Below, piece by piece: positions 1-9,368 of a stretch of 55,302 nt of DNA. This stretch comes from an uncultured Methylococcaceae bacterium (GTDB taxonomy: Bacteria > Pseudomonadota > Gammaproteobacteria > Methylococcales > Methylococcaceae). A program made the translations under genes and the position numbers. Below the pieces are notes generated by a model that saw only the letters and a program-made list of their open reading frames with translations, made no database searches and was not told the DNA's origin. How positions within the stretch are numbered: position 1 is the first letter of the stretch; each line of letters opens with the position of its first letter. The stretch lies in assembly GCA_903930145.1 (NCBI GenBank), contig CAIYXP010000420.1:1-55302 (forward strand). Direction: 5' to 3'.

Positions 1-88
1 CGGCGCGAAGGAACCCAAAACCATCAACGCCATATCGGGAAGCATCAGCACTGTCTGTCATCTCTCGTAAGCCATCACCAGCCGGGTA

Positions 89-3000
89 TTGTGCTACGAG
101 AACGGTTCCCCTGCTTCACTGAAAAAGGCCAAAGTCGAGTATAAGACCGACTCCAACAACCCGTCAGGTACGACGGTGGCAAATGGCATGGTCATCAAAG
201 GCCATAATGACATGACTATTGACGAGTCCAATCCGACCACGGAAACCGACCCGGCCAGCTACGACTTCGGCTATGTGTTGGATACTGCGGCCAGCTTGGT
301 GATTAAGACCTACACCAACGGGCAGGATGCCGATGAACCCACTGGTCCCTATATCAAGATAGGCGACACGGCGACGTGGACTTATACGGTGACCAACAGC
401 GGTACGGTGGCGCTGAACACCCTCGTGGTGACCGACAGCCATGCACCGGATGTTGCGCCTGCGCCGGTCGAGTCAGGCGGTTATAACGTCGGAGACATCA
501 ACAGCAATAATGCACTTGACCCTCTGGAAACTTGGCAATACCGCGCCACTGGTACGGCAGTCACGGGCCAGTATGCGAATACCGGCACGGCAACCGCTAA
601 GACACCGACTAATAGCGTGGTTTCAGACACTGATGACAGCCATTACTTCGGTGCCGCACCGGGCATTGCCATTAACAAAGTGACCAACACTAATGGCGGC
701 GACACCGGTAGTGATGGAATAAGCCTGTACGCAGGCAATTCCGTGACTTGGGTCTATTCGATCACCAACACCGGCAATGTTGCTTTGGGCGGCATCGCGG
801 TCACTGACAACATGGGCGTTAACCCGGCCTATCAAGGCGGCGATGTCAATTCGAATGGTCGTTTGGATGCCACCGAGGTCTGGATTTACAAAACATCGGG
901 TATTGCCATCGTAGGCACTTACACCAACCTAGGCTCAGTCAGTGGGCAGCCATTGGACGGTAACGGCGCTTCAGTGATCAATCCGGCGACTGGATTGCCG
1001 GTAACCCCATCCACCGCCAGTGATGCCAGTAGTTACACCGGCATCGCGCCAACGGATTTGCGGATGCAAAAGTCGGTCTCCACGGCGACACCTCCGCTGG
1101 GTACTTCATTCACCTACACACTGATGCTAACCAACAGCGGTAGCGACTCGATCCTACCCGTTCGGGTTATCGACTATGTGCCAATGGGAGTCAATCTAAT
1201 TGGCATGAATGTACCGACAGATTGGATCTGCAACCCGGCGACGATAACGCCAGCAGAGTCCTTGTCAGGGGGCAATAACCTCGTCTGCGACAAGACTGCG
1301 GGGGGGGTCTTGACAGACGGCAGCACGACGACGTTCACACTAACCGCCATCGCGACGGCGACTACCAACGTGTTCAACACCGCGACAGTGACAGGCGACA
1401 ACGACACACCGCCGACCACCCCAGACGGTAATAACTGCACCGGCACGGCGGCACAAAACTGTGACCGGACAGGCAGCACCGGCATCAAGCCGAGGATTGA
1501 CCTGACTAAGCTAGTCATGCTAACCGACGAAACCGGCATCTCGGATGGCTTGGCGCAGGCAGGCGAGAAGTTGACCTACACCTTCACTATCACCAATAGC
1601 GGCGATGCGACCCTGAAACCAATAGAACTGAGCGATGCGCAGTTGGATGGTGGCTCCCTGTCTTGCGTTGCCAACACCCAATTGGGTTATGCATTCAGCC
1701 TCATTGTTCCGGCTGACAATCAATTGCTTGCCACCGACTCGGTGACTTGCACTGGCAAGCACACGGTGACCGTTGCGGAAGCAGCGGCGGGCCGCATCGA
1801 CAACACGGCAATAGTCGTCGGCTATTCGCCGGATGCCACATCGCTACTGCCGAAGGGGACACCATGGCAATCCACCGCGAACGGCCTGTGGGTCAACCCC
1901 CCGCCAGCCAACCAAGCGCTGAAAGGCCAGATCGAATTGACCAAGACGGCGGTGCATAACGATGCGAACCTCGACGGGGCGTTCGACGCTGACGAAACAG
2001 TGACTTATGGCTTTATCGTCCGCAATGTTGGCCCGATGGTGCTAAACAATGTCGCGGTCACCGACGCATTGTTGACTGGTTCGACCATTAGCTGTCTGGC
2101 GACCACTCTGGCGGTCGATGAGAAGACGACCTGTTCGGTCAGCCCGGCTTACATTTTGAAGACGGTTGACGTGCAGGCGGGCCAACTGGCGAACACGGCT
2201 AAGGTGACCGCAACCGACAGTAATGCCAATAGCGTGACGGATACCGACAGCAAGCTGCTTGTAAGCGGTCAGACGGCTGGCTTGGAATTGGAGAAGACGG
2301 CAATCGCCCCGGCCGGGTTGACGGCAGGCGACACCATAGCCTACACCCTCGTGGCGACCAATACGGGCGCGGCAGCATTGACCAATGTCACGGTCTCCGA
2401 CACCAAACTCGGTGCGTTGACAGGGGCGGCCTGCACACCCCCACAGGGCTCGACACTTGCTTCCATGGCACAGATGGTGTGCAAGGGTACATACACCGTG
2501 TCGAATGGTGAAACCAATCCAATCAGCAATATTGCGACGGCAACCGGTCAGCCATTCGACCGGAGCAACCCCATCTCCGCGACTAGCAACCATGTCGGGC
2601 CGACCATCCCGTCCATCTCGTCCAACCTCTATGAAATCGGTGACAAGATTTGGAAAGACACCAACAACAACGGTATCTATGAACCGAATGCCCCCTATTC
2701 GGAACCGGGCATAGACGGCGTGTTGGTCAGGCTATTGCGTTGCGATGCGAACGGTGAGAACTGTGTGCAAGCGGTGAAGCCCAATGGAGTGACGCTGATA
2801 CCGGACATGCTGACGGCAGGCGGGGGTAATTATCGCTTCACCAGTGTGCCGGAAACTTCGCCGGGATACCCGACTTACAGGGTTCAAGTAATGCCGGTGA
2901 ACTTCACCCGCGACGACGTGGGGATGCGGGTATTGTACGGGGTATCCAGCAGCGCAACCGATGCGACCAGCCTCAATACCGACGGGCTAGACCAAGGCGT

Positions 3001-3535
3001 CGGGGTGTCATCCTCTACGATGACTGGCATCATAACCAAGCCATTAAGCTTGTCCAGTGGCAATGCGATGGCAATGGCCGCTCACATAGACTTCGGCTTC
3101 ACCAATAAGACCGTGGCGGCCGCACCCGACTTACAAATCATCCAAGAGGTTAGCTCCACCACACCCAGCAAATCGGCCCTAGTGCCGCAACTCACCTACA
3201 CCTTGACGGCAAGCAATGTGTCGGGAGCAGGGAACGTAACCAGGATACCGACAATCAGCGACAGGCTACCTCCAAATATGACGAAAGTGGGTAATGTCAG
3301 CACCGCACACTGGAATTGCAATTCTTCAACCGCAACTCAAATCATCTGTTACTACACGGGTAGTTTGCCAGTGGCGGGTGGCAATCAGATTGGAGAAAAG
3401 ATCAGCATACCGGTGAATCTGAGCGGAGTCGCGGCGGGGACTACTGCGCCTAACACGGCCATGATCTCCAAGCTTACTGGAGAGGCCAGCTACACCAACA
3501 ACTCGGCGACGGTGTCAGTCACCGTGGGTCCATAA
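89..3535 (+). CDS. Large DUF11/SdrD-B repeat surface protein, 5' end uncertain
   Basis: Reads as 1148 residues of beta-sandwich repeats of the DUF11 type, recognisable by recurring 'TYT(V/I)TNSG...L..(V/I)..TD' cores at about residues 90-115, 215-240, 340-360, 500-520, 640-660, 760-785 and 1050-1075. A segment with the SdrD B-like signature 'IGDKIWKDTNNNGIYEP' lies near residue 850. Such proteins are secreted or surface-exposed and are thought to act in adhesion or as surface-layer components. The frame opens with TTG and shows no signal peptide, although an exported protein needs one. Upstream, the same frame is open from the window edge to a TAA at 68-70. The true N-terminus may therefore lie outside the window and the gene be interrupted. 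No PEP-CTERM or LPXTG-like tail is visible at the C-terminus. The coding assignment is sure; the start and the exact role are not. Confidence 0.8.
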   Translation: MCYENGSPASLKKAKVEYKTDSNNPSGTTVANGMVIKGHNDMTIDESNPTTETDPASYDFGYVLDTAASLVIKTYTNGQDADEPTGPYIKIGDTATWTYTVTNSGTVALNTLVVTDSHAPDVAPAPVESGGYNVGDINSNNALDPLETWQYRATGTAVTGQYANTGTATAKTPTNSVVSDTDDSHYFGAAPGIAINKVTNTNGGDTGSDGISLYAGNSVTWVYSITNTGNVALGGIAVTDNMGVNPAYQGGDVNSNGRLDATEVWIYKTSGIAIVGTYTNLGSVSGQPLDGNGASVINPATGLPVTPSTASDASSYTGIAPTDLRMQKSVSTATPPLGTSFTYTLMLTNSGSDSILPVRVIDYVPMGVNLIGMNVPTDWICNPATITPAESLSGGNNLVCDKTAGGVLTDGSTTTFTLTAIATATTNVFNTATVTGDNDTPPTTPDGNNCTGTAAQNCDRTGSTGIKPRIDLTKLVMLTDETGISDGLAQAGEKLTYTFTITNSGDATLKPIELSDAQLDGGSLSCVANTQLGYAFSLIVPADNQLLATDSVTCTGKHTVTVAEAAAGRIDNTAIVVGYSPDATSLLPKGTPWQSTANGLWVNPPPANQALKGQIELTKTAVHNDANLDGAFDADETVTYGFIVRNVGPMVLNNVAVTDALLTGSTISCLATTLAVDEKTTCSVSPAYILKTVDVQAGQLANTAKVTATDSNANSVTDTDSKLLVSGQTAGLELEKTAIAPAGLTAGDTIAYTLVATNTGAAALTNVTVSDTKLGALTGAACTPPQGSTLASMAQMVCKGTYTVSNGETNPISNIATATGQPFDRSNPISATSNHVGPTIPSISSNLYEIGDKIWKDTNNNGIYEPNAPYSEPGIDGVLVRLLRCDANGENCVQAVKPNGVTLIPDMLTAGGGNYRFTSVPETSPGYPTYRVQVMPVNFTRDDVGMRVLYGVSSSATDATSLNTDGLDQGVGVSSSTMTGIITKPLSLSSGNAMAMAAHIDFGFTNKTVAAAPDLQIIQEVSSTTPSKSALVPQLTYTLTASNVSGAGNVTRIPTISDRLPPNMTKVGNVSTAHWNCNSSTATQIICYYTGSLPVAGGNQIGEKISIPVNLSGVAAGTTAPNTAMISKLTGEASYTNNSATVSVTVGP

Positions 3536-3546
3536 GCAAGATCAAC

Positions 3547-3588
3547 CCGTCCGGGCCAAGCGAGCGTGAATCGCCTTTGCCCGGACGG
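3547..3588 (+). terminator. GC-rich hairpin after the DUF11 gene
   Basis: Perfect 10-bp arms CCGTCCGGGC and GCCCGGACGG are separated by about 22 bases, 11 bases after the stop codon. There is no T-run, so it may be a transcript-stabilising stem rather than a strong terminator. Confidence 0.45.
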
Positions 3589-3668
3589 CTTGACAAGCGG
3601 CACGATTTGACGAAGAACGCAGCCATCAGTTATATCATTCAAAGAATAGGTTCAATCATGGTGTCAAA

Positions 3669-4550
3669 ATGAAAAAGAACACCCATTCAGAAGCTTTATC
3701 AAGCGCCTTGCTTGCATCCGCGTTGCTATTGGCATCAAGTGTCACTTCAGCAACCACTTGGTCATTCAACGATCCTTGTAACGTTGAAAATCCTGATTGC
3801 AATACTCCTTCCGACTATGAAGGCTCCCCCCTGTATTATGGCGGCTATGGAACTGCCCTTGAGGGCAGTGACACGGTGGGAAGCCCAGACACCTATGACA
3901 TCCTAAACCTTACCGCCTCGATAGACAGCAATAACCTGACCGTCAGTGTATTGACACGCTTTGTTGAAGATGGCGTCAGTGAAGTCAAATACGGGGATTT
4001 AATGTTGTCGACCTTGGGCTACAAACCCTACGGAAGTCCTCCTTACACCCTTGACTCTACATCCACAACTGGAACAACATGGAATTATGTCGTCAGCACA
4101 TCATCGGCTGTTCCTTATGATCCTGATAATCCAACGGGTTGGGGCGATGGCATAGGCACTCTCTATAAAAACCCGACCTCGTTGAAACTTTCTGATGACG
4201 TTCCCCAAGACACTTTGTTGTATAAGACAGACCAATATGTTTTGCACGAGACAGGCGGAACAGCCTATTCCAATGTCGGTGTTTCGATTGGTTATTCTTC
4301 TATATACAACGGAGTAGATTATGACACCGGAACGCTATTAACCTACATCATTCCCTTAAGCGACATCGAACTGGTAGGCGGAGCCCCGCTTGAGAACACC
4401 GGTGTGGCAATACGCTGGGCCATGACCTGTGCCAACGACATCGCTGAAGCCTATATCATCCCGGAGCCGGAGACACTGGCATTGTTCCTGAGTGGGTTGC
4501 TTAGCCTAGTGTTGTTAACTCGACCTAACAAACCCGCCAAGCCTTCTTAG
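3669..4550 (+). CDS. PEP-CTERM exported protein
   Basis: This 293-residue protein has a Lys-containing N-terminus and a hydrophobic signal peptide (about residues 10-28). Its C-terminal sorting tail reads 'IPEPETLALFLSGLLSLVLL' followed by a basic end (TRPNKPAKPS). That is the tripartite PEP-CTERM signal recognised and cleaved by exosortase (EpsH/XrtA family), which implies export together with exopolysaccharide. The central region is rich in Tyr, Ser, Thr and Asp, with no enzymatic motif that I recognise. No exosortase gene is in the window. The ATG at 3669 has no strong ribosome binding site, but it gives the signal peptide. Confidence 0.85.
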   Translation: MKKNTHSEALSSALLASALLLASSVTSATTWSFNDPCNVENPDCNTPSDYEGSPLYYGGYGTALEGSDTVGSPDTYDILNLTASIDSNNLTVSVLTRFVEDGVSEVKYGDLMLSTLGYKPYGSPPYTLDSTSTTGTTWNYVVSTSSAVPYDPDNPTGWGDGIGTLYKNPTSLKLSDDVPQDTLLYKTDQYVLHETGGTAYSNVGVSIGYSSIYNGVDYDTGTLLTYIIPLSDIELVGGAPLENTGVAIRWAMTCANDIAEAYIIPEPETLALFLSGLLSLVLLTRPNKPAKPS

Positions 4551-4574
4551 GAATCAAGCCGATTGGGTATTGAC

Positions 4575-4893
4575 GGGTGTAGGAGAGCCTTCCTACGGGA
4601 GTAGGAACGGGTTTATGTGGGTGTAAGATAGCTTCCTAAAGATGTGTGAGAGGGTTGCTACGGGTGTAAGATAGCCTTACCATGGGAATATGAGAGGGTT
4701 CATACAGGTGTAAGATAGCCTTCCCATAAAGCATGAGAGGACTCATACAGGCGTTGGATAGCCTTCCCATGGGAGTATGAGAGGGTTCATACGGGTGTTG
4801 GATAGCCTTCCCATGGAGTATGAGAGGGTTCATACAGGTGTTGGATAGCCTTCCCATGGGAGTATGAGAGGGTTCATACGGGTGTTGGAAGCC
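4575..4893. repeat. 44-bp minisatellite, seven copies plus a partial
   Basis: Tandem units of about 43-44 bp with the core 'GGATAGCCTTCCCATGGGAG' followed by 'TATGAGAGGGTTCATAC'. Copies at the right end (from about 4750) are nearly identical. The leftmost copies are progressively diverged, so the array seems to have grown at its right edge. It fills most of the intergenic space behind the PEP-CTERM gene. There are no spacers, so it is not CRISPR. Confidence 0.85.
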
Positions 4894-4916
4894 TTTTTAT
4901 CGACCCACTATCGGAT

Positions 4917-4966
4917 GTGCAATGCTTGCCTTGCAAGAGCGCTTAAGGGCAAGGCAAGCATTGCAC
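4917..4966. repeat. GTGCAAG-family inverted repeat
   Basis: Perfect 18-bp arms (GTGCAATGCTTGCCTTGC and its reverse complement) are separated by 14 bases. It belongs to the same short palindromic family as the elements at 21870-21925, 23238-23293, 32776-32809 and 34490-34524. It lies between the minisatellite and the next gene and could act as a bidirectional stem. Confidence 0.7.
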
Positions 4967-5054
4967 CCCCCGACATGATTTTGTTAAGCGCATCACTTTT
5001 CATTGCACACTGTCTATCGTTATTATTGACTGACATACTTTAGGAGTATCCATC

Positions 5055-5435
5055 ATGAAAAAACATCTCATCATTCGATTTGAATCCCTCAATCAAGCTG
5101 ATTTGCTGGCCAAGGCCAACCATATAGTCACTTGCTTGCGAAACAACACCCATTTTCCGCAGCCTTGGCTCGCGCCCGTGCCGTCTCTGGAAGAATTGGA
5201 ACGCTTGGTCAATGAGTATGGCTTGGCGTATCAGGCGGCATTGAATGGCGACCGTTTGAAGATCGCCGAGCGCAATGCCATCAGCAAGCCTATGATCGAA
5301 CAATTGAAGAAGATCGCCCATTATCTGGAAGTGGTCGCCGATGGCAATGAAGCCGCCTTGATTAGCACGGGCTATGATTTGTCGCATGAGCCAGTCCGCT
5401 CCAAATCCAAAGCGGAGCCGGGTGCTACGGCCTAG
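5055..5435 (+). CDS. Hypothetical 126-aa protein
   Basis: I do not recognise the family. A strong ribosome binding site (TAGGAG, 8 bases before ATG) supports the start. The product is soluble and mostly helical in appearance, with no signal peptide and no membrane segment. It has the core 'PSLEELERLVNEYGLAYQAA' around residues 43-62 and a charged C-terminus. It stands alone between two repeat regions. It is probably a real gene of unknown function. Confidence 0.65.
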   Translation: MKKHLIIRFESLNQADLLAKANHIVTCLRNNTHFPQPWLAPVPSLEELERLVNEYGLAYQAALNGDRLKIAERNAISKPMIEQLKKIAHYLEVVADGNEAALISTGYDLSHEPVRSKSKAEPGATA

Positions 5436-5447
5436 ACGCGAATACTT

Positions 5448-5463
5448 TATTCGATGTCGAATA
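5448..5463. repeat. 16-bp palindrome TATTCGATGTCGAATA (site 1 of 5)
   Basis: Same palindromic word as at 14044, 21292, 26647 and 28359 (TATTCGACRTCGAATA). This copy lies just after a stop codon. It is a candidate ParB-type partition site; see the finding on the five sites. Confidence 0.6.
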
Positions 5464-5479
5464 GTGTTATTGTTTTTAC

Positions 5480-5520
5480 TCCCCTCTCCCGCTTGCGGGA
5501 GAGGGGTCGGGGGAGAGGGA
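5480..5520. repeat. REP-like CCCCTCTCCC palindrome
   Basis: The stem CCCCTCTCCCGC / GCGGGAGAGGGG is followed by TCGGGGGAGAGGG. This is a common intergenic bacterial repeat type. It sits between two converging genes and may also serve as their terminator. A related CCCTCCCCC/GGGGGAGGG stem occurs near 16410-16442. Confidence 0.55.
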
Positions 5521-5560
5521 CTTGTGTAGATACCCATGCCAAGCTGGGGGAGGAACTTTA

Positions 5561-6943
5561 TCAGCGTTTGTCTGCAATGATCTCGCGCACGGACACGATC
5601 CGCTCCAACAAGGATTTCTTGTCCGAGCCTTTGCCTAGGTCTAGGTCGGAGACGGTCACTCGATTGAGCAAGCGTGAGCGTTCTTTGCCATCCGGTCCCT
5701 TCTCATGGTAGGCCCAAATGTCATGGATGGCAAAAGGCTGCCCATTGACTTCGCCCAAATACAGCATGATATGGCCTTTCAATTGCAATAGGGTCAACCC
5801 CGGCGAGCCACCGAGTATCGCGGCCAGCTTCTTGTCCATCGGTGTATTGGGCTTGAACTCCGCCACTAAACGGCCAATCTTGGCTTGTGAGGCGGAGTTG
5901 CGCGGCAGGTCAATGCCGAAGCTGGCAAAGATCATTTGCAGAAACCGCGAACAATCCTGTTCGCCGTACATGTCACCCCAACCATAAGGGATGTGCAGCA
6001 TCTTGAAGGCTTGCCGATAGACCGAGCGGACGGTGTAGGGCAAATAGCCGAGGTTTACGTCTTCGCGGGACAGGAACCCCGACACCATTAACAGGCTGCC
6101 GTCGGCCTGACGTTCGGGCAGGATTACTTCGACGACCGGCCCGACGGCACTCTTCTGCATCAAACGTGTCCCCATCTTGACCGCCGCGAGATGCTTGGTC
6201 AGCTTGTTGTCTAGGTATACATCAACCTTGGGCGTAACCACCACCACGAACCCTTTGCGTTTCAGATGGGCTTTTAAATCCGCTTGCGCCAACACTGCGA
6301 CCTTCTCCGCCTCCACCCATCCCGATGCAAAACTATCATGCACAAACAACCAATGCCCGTCTTGGCTGGCGTAGAGGATGGCAACCGCCGTGCCTATCTC
6401 AAGACTGCTGTTTTGAATCTCATCAAAATCGACATCCCCGACTTGGGCATTCAGTGCAAGCATGGTCGGCAATAGCCGCTCGTCGGCTGTCCGCGAGATC
6501 AAACCGAAACGGACATCAACCGTAGTGGGGATGAAGTCAAGGCCGATGTTGGCAATGGGTTGGCTGTAAAACGCATCACCCGCCGGTGACAAATCCTTCT
6601 GGTATAGCTTCCTACCTTTAAGATTGTCGATGGCATTGGTGATTTCAGCTTTGAGCTTGCCACCCTCATAGGTCGGGGGAAACCCGGCGATGTCCTCGAC
6701 CAAGCCCGCCCCGCGTGTCCGTGCGTTGAACTTGACTATCTCTGCCGGCTTCATGATGAGTTGGTCTGGGGAGGGATGCCGACCGATCCAAAACCCCGCC
6801 GTCTTCATTTCGCGGGTGACACCGGGCAGTTCGCTAGGTGCGGCAAGGGTCAGCACCTCGCCGGCATGGCTAGTCATGCCGAATAGGAGAGAAAAGCAAA
6901 ATAAAATAAACCAGCGCATAAGCATTTGAGTATTTGAGAGCAT
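5561..6943 (-). CDS. Exported SH3-domain NlpC/P60 (C40) peptidase
   Basis: This 460-residue protein probably cleaves peptide stems of peptidoglycan in the periplasm. It has a signal peptide (hydrophobic stretch about residues 10-27), an N-terminal stabilising region, SH3-like segments (about residues 165-300, with 'GHWLFVHDSFASGWV'), and a C-terminal NlpC/P60 domain from about residue 310. Within that domain, 'GEQDCSRFLQ' supplies the catalytic Cys, 'LKGHIMLYLG' the His, and 'AIHDIW' a further polar position. This architecture matches SH3-containing C40 peptidases. Start: ATG at 6943. Alternative starts at 6925 and 6919 keep the signal peptide, and none has a clear ribosome binding site. It is transcribed divergently from the HAD gene. 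Confidence 0.8.
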   Translation of the reverse strand: MLSNTQMLMRWFILFCFSLLFGMTSHAGEVLTLAAPSELPGVTREMKTAGFWIGRHPSPDQLIMKPAEIVKFNARTRGAGLVEDIAGFPPTYEGGKLKAEITNAIDNLKGRKLYQKDLSPAGDAFYSQPIANIGLDFIPTTVDVRFGLISRTADERLLPTMLALNAQVGDVDFDEIQNSSLEIGTAVAILYASQDGHWLFVHDSFASGWVEAEKVAVLAQADLKAHLKRKGFVVVVTPKVDVYLDNKLTKHLAAVKMGTRLMQKSAVGPVVEVILPERQADGSLLMVSGFLSREDVNLGYLPYTVRSVYRQAFKMLHIPYGWGDMYGEQDCSRFLQMIFASFGIDLPRNSASQAKIGRLVAEFKPNTPMDKKLAAILGGSPGLTLLQLKGHIMLYLGEVNGQPFAIHDIWAYHEKGPDGKERSRLLNRVTVSDLDLGKGSDKKSLLERIVSVREIIADKR

Positions 6944-7026
6944 GGAAATCAGCTTATCATATTGGGAGGCGTTGCTGCGTTATATCGCCGCACTGCTGCT
7001 GATTCCTGATTGATAAAGGTAAAACC

Positions 7027-8022
7027 ATGATTGTGATTTCACGTTTACTGTTAATTGTGTTCCTCGCTCTGCCAACCAGTTTCCCTGTCATGGCGGTAGG
7101 CAATCCCTTGCCGTCTTGGAATGAGGGTGCAAGCCGCCAAGCCATTCTGGACTTTGTTGCCAAGGTCACTAAGAAAGGCGGGCCGGATTATGTTCCGCCA
7201 GAAGAACGCATTGCTGTGTTTGACAACGACGGTACGCTCTGGGCCGAACAGCCTGCCTATTTTCAGTTTCTGTTTGCCATAGACCGGGTCAAGGCATTGG
7301 CCCCGCAACATCCCGAATGGAAGGATCAACCTACCTTCAAGGCGGTGCTGGATAACGATTTCAAAGCGCTTGCAGCTAGCGGTGAAAAGGGCTTGATCGA
7401 GATCGTCATGGCCACTCATGCAGGCATGACAACGGTGGAATTCGAGCAAACGGTCAAAGACTGGTTAGCCGTCGCCAGACATCCTAGATTCAACCGCCCT
7501 TATACGGAGCTGGTTTATCAACCGATGCTGGAAGTGCTGGCGTTGCTTCGAGCCAATGGATTCAAGAACTACATCGTCTCCGGCGGTGGGATCGAATTCA
7601 TCCGCGTTTGGGCTTTGAAGGTCTACGGCATTCCACCGGAACAGGTAGTGGGTAGCAGCATCAAGACGAAGTATGAACTGCGTGATGGCAAGCCGGTACT
7701 GGTGCGCTTGCCGGAGATAGACTTCATTGACGACAAGGCAGGTAAACCCGTAGGCATCAACACCTTCATCGGCAGAAAGCCAATCGCAGCCTTCGGCAAT
7801 TCTGACGGCGACCTCCAAATGTTACAGTGGACTGCGAGCGGTCAGGGGGCTAGGCTGATGATGTTGATTCACCATACCGACGCGGAGCGCGAATATGCCT
7901 ATGACCGCGATACTCACTTTGGGCGGCTAGACCAAGCATTGGTTGAAGCGCAACAACACGCTTGGACGGTCGTGGACATGAAGCGCGACTGGAAGCGTGT
8001 TTTCCCCCATGAGTCCCGCTAA
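7027..8022 (+). CDS. Exported HAD-family phosphatase
   Basis: This 331-residue HAD hydrolase has an N-terminal signal peptide (about residues 1-23, ending near VMA). Motif I is 'FDNDGTLW' (about residues 64-71, nucleophile Asp and acid-base Asp), motif II is 'IVSGGG', and motif IV is 'GNSDGD', where the last acidic residues bind Mg2+. These are the signatures of phosphoserine phosphatase-like periplasmic acid phosphatases. The substrate cannot be told from sequence. A ribosome binding site (AAAGGTA) precedes ATG 7027. It ends only 20 bases from the end of convergent clpX, so the two transcripts may overlap. Confidence 0.8.
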   Translation: MIVISRLLLIVFLALPTSFPVMAVGNPLPSWNEGASRQAILDFVAKVTKKGGPDYVPPEERIAVFDNDGTLWAEQPAYFQFLFAIDRVKALAPQHPEWKDQPTFKAVLDNDFKALAASGEKGLIEIVMATHAGMTTVEFEQTVKDWLAVARHPRFNRPYTELVYQPMLEVLALLRANGFKNYIVSGGGIEFIRVWALKVYGIPPEQVVGSSIKTKYELRDGKPVLVRLPEIDFIDDKAGKPVGINTFIGRKPIAAFGNSDGDLQMLQWTASGQGARLMMLIHHTDAEREYAYDRDTHFGRLDQALVEAQQHAWTVVDMKRDWKRVFPHESR

Positions 8023-8042
8023 ACCCAAACGAAGTAAATGGC

Positions 8043-9368
8043 TTATCCCCCCGCAGATTGCCTTTGTAAGCCTTCGTCGCCATCGGTCGCTGAAGATTCA
8101 GCTAATGATTGCAGATCGACTGGGCTGGTTTTAACCTCTGCGGTTCCGTCGATCACGTCCTTGTCGACAATGCAGCGTTCTATGCCTGTCAGGGAAGGGA
8201 TTTCAAACATGGGTTTGCGTAGCACTTGTTCCAAAATGCTGCGCAAGCCTCGTGCGCCAGTGTCGCGTTCAATGGCTTTTTGGGCAACACGCTTAAGGGC
8301 TTCCTCGGTGAATTCCAAGCTGACATTCTCATAGGCGAATAGTTTTTGGTATTGCCGAACCAATGCGTTTTTGGGTTCGGTAAGGATGCTGATCAGCGCC
8401 TTCTCGTCCAGTGGTTCCAATGGTGCGAGGACAGGGAAGCGGCCAATGAATTCCGGTATCAAGCCAAATTGGCGCAAGTCGCTGGGTTGGGTTTCGTTAA
8501 GCATGGCTTCCAATTCTGGCTTTGCGTCAGCATCCACTGGGCTGGCATGGAAGCCGATCCCAGTCTTTGCCGGGGCCAGTCGTTTTGCCACATGTTTCTC
8601 CAAGCCGGGGAAGGCACCGCCAGCGACGAATAGGATGTTGCGGGTGTCGATGATGACTTCGTCTGAGTTGTTGTCCCGCCTCTTCCCTTTCAAGGATACT
8701 TTGACTTGAGCGCCCTCCACCAATCGCAACAAGGCTTGTTGTACGCCCTCGCCGGAAATGTCGCGAGTGTTGGTTGCCATTTCCGGGCTGCGTGCCAATT
8801 TATCCACTTCGTCTAAATAGACAATCCCCCACTCGGCCCGACCTACATTGCCTTCCGCCACTTCCAGCAGACGCACGAGAATGTGTTCCACATCGTCGCC
8901 GACATAGCCGGCTTGGGTTAGGGTGGTGGCATCCGCAACCACAAAGGGGACGCCCACAATTTTTGCCAGGGTCGATGCAAGCAATGTCTTGCCAGTGCCA
9001 GTCGGACCTACCAGCAATATGTTCGATTTGCCCAACTCGACTTCGGTGTGCATGTGGCTGAAACCGGCATCGCCGCTTTCATGCTTGAGTCGTTTGTAAT
9101 GATTGTAAACCGCCACTGCGAGTATCTCTTTCGCCAAAGACTGGCCTACCACATAACCGTCTAGGATTTCTTTTATTTTTGCAGGCTTGGGAATATTGCC
9201 GTGCAATTCGTTGAGGATGCGTTTGCGCCCCCAATTGGTGACGACTTGATCCGCCAGACGGACGCAGGCTTCGCAGATTGAACCTTCCAAACCGGCGATG
9301 AGCGGGGTCGCGGGGGATTGTTCGATGCCGCAGAAAGAGCAATGGACATGGCTGTTGGTCTGGGTCAT
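8043..9368 (-). CDS. clpX: nif-linked ClpX-type unfoldase
   Basis: AAA+ unfoldase of 441 residues that feeds proteins to ClpP. It has the N-terminal zinc finger (Cys 10, 13, 32, 35), Walker A GPTGTGKT (121-128), pore loop GYVGDD (about 154-159), Walker B IVYLDE (182-187) and an IGF loop (271-273) for docking ClpP. All key motifs are intact. It is the last gene of the nif operon, as clpX2 is in Azotobacter vinelandii, so it is probably a second, nitrogen-fixation-linked copy rather than the housekeeping clpX, which normally follows clpP. The start ATG at 9368 overlaps the nifM stop by four bases (ATGA), and this coupling decides the start over the longer frame reaching 9413. Confidence 0.93.
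   Translation of the reverse strand: MTQTNSHVHCSFCGIEQSPATPLIAGLEGSICEACVRLADQVVTNWGRKRILNELHGNIPKPAKIKEILDGYVVGQSLAKEILAVAVYNHYKRLKHESGDAGFSHMHTEVELGKSNILLVGPTGTGKTLLASTLAKIVGVPFVVADATTLTQAGYVGDDVEHILVRLLEVAEGNVGRAEWGIVYLDEVDKLARSPEMATNTRDISGEGVQQALLRLVEGAQVKVSLKGKRRDNNSDEVIIDTRNILFVAGGAFPGLEKHVAKRLAPAKTGIGFHASPVDADAKPELEAMLNETQPSDLRQFGLIPEFIGRFPVLAPLEPLDEKALISILTEPKNALVRQYQKLFAYENVSLEFTEEALKRVAQKAIERDTGARGLRSILEQVLRKPMFEIPSLTGIERCIVDKDVIDGTAEVKTSPVDLQSLAESSATDGDEGLQRQSAGG

Noticed and set aside
2042..2593. 183-aa open frame on the minus strand
   Set aside because: It lies fully inside the DUF11 gene, has no ribosome binding site and reads as Cys/Arg/Gly-rich shadow sequence.
4636..4857. 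73-aa minus-strand frame over the repeat array
   Set aside because: It only translates the 44-bp minisatellite; no promoter or ribosome binding site.
4575..4893. Possible CRISPR array
   Set aside because: Units are contiguous 44-bp repeats without unique spacers, and no cas gene is in the window.
6177..6525. Short plus-strand frames over the NlpC/P60 gene
   Set aside because: They are antisense shadows of a well-supported coding gene.
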